Shown: positions 61,012-64,000 of the stretch, in pieces
Position numbering within the stretch: the first letter of the stretch is position 1
Layout: the number at the start of each line of letters is the position of its first letter
NCBI RefSeq assembly: GCF_019968605.1
Contig: NZ_CP082966.1
Location: 248,001-312,000, forward strand
Length of the DNA: 64,000 bases
Direction: 5' to 3'
Origin: Polaribacter litorisediminis
GTDB lineage: Bacteria > Bacteroidota > Bacteroidia > Flavobacteriales > Flavobacteriaceae
Translations under genes and position numbers: made by a program
The notes under the pieces: model-generated
Told to the model about the DNA's origin: nothing
Databases searched by the model: none
The model's input: the letters and a program-made list of their open reading frames with translations, nothing else

Positions 61012-64000
61012 TTAAAATTTTGCAGATAAATTAAATCCGAATGAACTTGTTGGTGGTATTTGAGCATTCTCTAAACCTTGTTGATTGCCAGAGCTAGTTA
61101 CAACTTGAGGATCAATAAAAGGAACTTCAGAATATAATATACCTAAGTTTCTCCCAAAAGCACTTAAACTTAAACTGTTGAAAGGTGTTTTAGCTAAAAT
61201 CTTAGCTGGTATATTATAACTCAATCTAACATCTCTAAATTTAATGAAGCTAGCATCATAAACGTTAGGAGCAGCAACTCTAAAAGTATTTGAATAATAG
61301 GTTTGTACGTCTGCTATTCTTACGTCATTTGGTTGTCCGTTTTCTTTTACACCTGGTAATAATAATCCGTCAGCTCTAACATCAGCTACACCATTATAAG
61401 AAACTGTTTCAGGGTGCATTCCAGAATATTTAGACCATTGTAATGAAGTTGAATGAATAATTCCTCCTACCTGGAAATCAAATAAAGCAGATAAAGTAAA
61501 GTTTTTGTAGTTAAAAGCAGTACTAAAACCACCAGTCCAATCAGCGATAGCTGACCCTAAATAAACCCTATCACTAGTAAATTGATATGTACCATCACTG
61601 TTAACAAGTCTGTCACCATTTTCATTGTAGACAAAATCTTGACCAAATAAAGCCATGTATGGTAAACCTTCTTGAATTCTTAAATCAGCTGCCCATGTAG
61701 CACCTTGTCCTATACTTTCTACCAAAGTTTCTCCATTTTCATCTCTAAGTAATTCTACAACTTCGTTGTTTTGACTTGTTAAATTTAAACTTAAGTCCCA
61801 AGAGAAGTTTTCATTTTTTATTGGTGTACCACTTATTTGTAATTCTAAACCTGAGTTTTTCATTTCACCCGCGTTAAGCAATCTAGATGTATAACCAGAA
61901 GCTGCAGATACAGGTACATTAAATATTTGATCTTCTGTAGTTCTGCTATAATATGCAGCATCTACTGTTAATCTATTTCTTAACAATTTAACCAAGAAAC
62001 CAAATTCAATTTCCGTTGTTAACTCATTCACCAAATCTGGATTTTGTTGCGAATTCGGAACATTGTATAGAGTATTACCAGCAAAGTTTGGGTTAATTGG
62101 ATTGTAAACATCAGCAATTCTGTATGGCGCTGAATCATTACCAGCTTGTGCTATACTAGCTCTAACTTTAGCAAAATTAATAACTTCACTTTCTTTAATA
62201 GATTCTATTTCTGATAAAGCAAAACTTACAGAAGCAGATGGATAGAAGTAACTATTATTTTTTTCAGGTAATGTAGATGACCAGTCATTTCTTGCTGATA
62301 AATCTAAGAATAACATGTCTTTAAACCCAAAAGAAGCACTTCCAAAAATACTATTAATACCTCTCAAGCTTTCAAAAGTATTTGCTGTAGGATCTAATGC
62401 TGAATTGGCTATATTGAAAAAACGATCAACTACAATCCCTCCTGTAGTAGAAATAGTAGTTCTTTTTTGAAAATTTCTCATTCTGTTTACACCAACAAAA
62501 CCATTAAAAGTTAGGTCATCGTTTATATCAGTATTGTAATTAAGACGTGCCTCAATGTTTGTTTCTTGAAATCTTCTTTCTGTTTCAGAATATGAAGGTG
62601 CACCTACGCCTCTTAAAGGAATTCCCTCTCTACTGCTAAATTGAAAAAAATCTGTACCAAATTGAGTTGTAAAAGATAATTTATCTGTAATAGCGTATGA
62701 AATATTAGCATTACCAAAAACTCTGTTTCTAACATCTTCTTGTAAATAGTTTTCTCTTACCCAAGAAGGGTTATCAAAGAAATTAGGTCTACTATCAAAT
62801 GATAATAAATTATCATTGTTATCTTCTATAATTCCTCTAGGATTCCATGTATATTGATTTCCCTCTGTGGTGTTTTGTTGAGTTCTAAGTCTCTCAACAT
62901 CTAAATTCGATTGCCACCATTGTGTAAAACCCTGCATTGGGTTTGCATTGTCGTAACCAGTGGCGTTTCTGTTTTCAGCCTCTGTTTTAACATAGGTAAA
63001 TGCTACACTTGCCTTTAACTTATCAGTTAAATTATAATTAGAGTTTAAATTAATAGTATTTCTTTTAAGTGCACCTTCTGGGGTAACACCAGTTTGATCT
63101 AAATTTGTATAACCAGCTCTAAAGCTTCCTTTCTCATCTGCTCCTGAAAGAGCAACGGTGTTTATTAAAGTAACCCCTGTATTAAAAAAGCTCTCGTAAG
63201 AGTTTTCTGGAGCTACCCATGGTCTTGTTTCTTTATAGCTACTAGAACCTGGATCCCAAGAATCCCAATGTCTTACCAAAACATTTGGATCGAATCTAGG
63301 GCCCCATGAACCATCTTTCGCATAATTTGGAGCTAAATAGCTTACACCATCTTGGTTAAACTCATTAAATCCACTGGCAGTGTTGTAGGTAGATCCTCCA
63401 CCATATGTTGTTTGTATAGGAATTAGGTTTCTTACTTGATCAAAAGTAACACTTGAGTCAAAAGACACTCCTAAACCTTTTTGATTTTTACCAGATTTAG
63501 TGGTAATTAAAATTACACCATTTGCACCCCTAGATCCATAGATAGAGGTAGCAGCAGCACCTTTTAAAACAGACATAGTTTGTATGTTAGATGGATCAAT
63601 TTCTGCAGCAGCATTACCATAATCATAAGCTCCTCCACCAAAACCATTAGCTTGTCCTTGGGAAGTGTAACTAGCATTACTAATTGGAACCCCATCAACT
63701 ATAAATAAAGGTTGATTGTTTCCTAAAAATGAATTAGAACCACGAATAGTTATTCTTGAAGAACCCCCTAATGAAGAAGGACTTCCTTGAATTTGAACAC
63801 CCGCAATTCTACCTTGTAGAGAGTTTACAATGTTTGGTTCTTTTGCTTCATCAATACTTGCTCCAGAGACTTTCTGCACTGCATAACCAATAGCTTTCTC
63901 TTTTTTGGAAATACCTAATCCAGTTACAATAATTTCATCTAATACATTAGCTCCTTCTTTAATTGAAACATTAATTATATTAGATGTTCCTACAGTTTTT
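61012..64000 (-). CDS. SusC/RagA-family TonB-linked outer-membrane protein (partial, N-terminus off window)
   Basis: The frame is open from the stop at 61012 to the right edge; the internal Met at 63879 is not the start. Upstream of it the frame reads TSNIINVSIKEGANVLDEII, VTGLGISKKEKAIGYAVQKV, i.e. the end of a CarboxypepD-regulatory-like domain and the SusC-type junction. The plug follows (LQGRIAGVQIQGSPSSLGGS, PLFIVDGVPISN, TSIYGSRGANGVILITTKSG) and then the barrel, ending SFGFNLSAKF. It has at least 996 residues here. It is paired with the SusD-like lipoprotein 11 bases downstream. Signal peptide and promoter are outside the window. Confidence 0.95.
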   Translation of the reverse strand, partial: KTVGTSNIINVSIKEGANVLDEIIVTGLGISKKEKAIGYAVQKVSGASIDEAKEPNIVNSLQGRIAGVQIQGSPSSLGGSSRITIRGSNSFLGNNQPLFIVDGVPISNASYTSQGQANGFGGGAYDYGNAAAEIDPSNIQTMSVLKGAAATSIYGSRGANGVILITTKSGKNQKGLGVSFDSSVTFDQVRNLIPIQTTYGGGSTYNTASGFNEFNQDGVSYLAPNYAKDGSWGPRFDPNVLVRHWDSWDPGSSSYKETRPWVAPENSYESFFNTGVTLINTVALSGADEKGSFRAGYTNLDQTGVTPEGALKRNTINLNSNYNLTDKLKASVAFTYVKTEAENRNATGYDNANPMQGFTQWWQSNLDVERLRTQQNTTEGNQYTWNPRGIIEDNNDNLLSFDSRPNFFDNPSWVRENYLQEDVRNRVFGNANISYAITDKLSFTTQFGTDFFQFSSREGIPLRGVGAPSYSETERRFQETNIEARLNYNTDINDDLTFNGFVGVNRMRNFQKRTTISTTGGIVVDRFFNIANSALDPTANTFESLRGINSIFGSASFGFKDMLFLDLSARNDWSSTLPEKNNSYFYPSASVSFALSEIESIKESEVINFAKVRASIAQAGNDSAPYRIADVYNPINPNFAGNTLYNVPNSQQNPDLVNELTTEIEFGFLVKLLRNRLTVDAAYYSRTTEDQIFNVPVSAASGYTSRLLNAGEMKNSGLELQISGTPIKNENFSWDLSLNLTSQNNEVVELLRDENGETLVESIGQGATWAADLRIQEGLPYMALFGQDFVYNENGDRLVNSDGTYQFTSDRVYLGSAIADWTGGFSTAFNYKNFTLSALFDFQVGGIIHSTSLQWSKYSGMHPETVSYNGVADVRADGLLLPGVKENGQPNDVRIADVQTYYSNTFRVAAPNVYDASFIKFRDVRLSYNIPAKILAKTPFNSLSLSAFGRNLGILYSEVPFIDPQVVTSSGNQQGLENAQIPPTSSFGFNLSAKF

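Noticed and set aside
63879..63879. Met at 63879 as start of the last SusC gene
   Set aside because: The frame stays open to the window edge and encodes conserved SusC sequence upstream of it, so it is an internal Met.
1..64000. tRNA, rRNA, CRISPR array, transposase or prophage genes
   Set aside because: Scanned the intergenic regions and ORF products by eye; no cloverleaf-like GC-rich segment, regular spaced repeat or transposase motif was seen. A tRNAscan or Rfam run would settle it.

Overview
The window is about 30% GC and dense with Bacteroidetes hallmarks: three SusC/SusD-type outer-membrane modules, a type IX secretion C-terminal sorting domain, a LruC-domain lipoprotein, an Mpl/KdsA Gram-negative envelope set, and promoters of the form TTTG-N19-TAnnTTTG. 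It is most likely chromosomal DNA of a marine member of the Flavobacteriaceae (Polaribacter/Tenacibaculum-like); the genus is an inference. No rRNA, tRNA, CRISPR array, transposase or phage gene was seen.

Layout. 1-4857 (minus): a glycosyltransferase trio (small GT2, cellulose-synthase-like GT2, GT-C membrane enzyme) with overlapping stops and starts, followed by a LacI regulator and a HAD phosphatase cut by the left edge. 5209-8236 (minus): an FAD/NAD(P) oxidoreductase and a membrane 4Fe-4S protein, probably one redox module. 8509-10428 (plus): a GH113-like lipoprotein and a tandem universal stress protein. 10429-12785: a 2.4-kb gene-poor stretch with one small hydrophobic ORF, a probable structured RNA ending in a strong terminator, a long inverted repeat and a pair of direct repeats. 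12786-21809: LruC lipoprotein, IMPase-family phosphatase plus small-molecule kinase, transglutaminase-like protein, kdsA, M28 peptidase, DUF4136 lipoprotein and a small outer-membrane barrel. 21900-28493: a 2197-residue alpha-2-macroglobulin with a SusC-like domain pair inserted in it. 28666-30018: mpl.

30002-37227 (minus) is the most unusual locus. A T9SS-sorted Calx-beta surface protein is followed by a 57-residue peptide, a PqqD-like/HPr-kinase-like fusion, and two tandem PF14907-type nucleotidyltransferases. This looks like a small peptide-modification system related to the PqqD/HprK/nucleotidyltransferase sets known elsewhere (HPr-rel systems, some lasso-peptide clusters), but without lasso cyclase or protease genes.

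37416-52516 holds potassium uptake (trkH/trkA), radC, a polysaccharide deacetylase with an acyltransferase, an asparagine-synthase-like protein with a flippase, yjjG with three envelope genes, rarA, a rhomboid protease and rlmB. 52592-64000 (minus) holds SusC/SusD/lipoprotein module 1, the truncated remains of module 2 (a susD tail behind an orphaned susC-type leader), and SusD/SusC module 3, which runs off the right edge. No carbohydrate-active enzyme lies beside the Sus modules, so their substrates cannot be read from this window.
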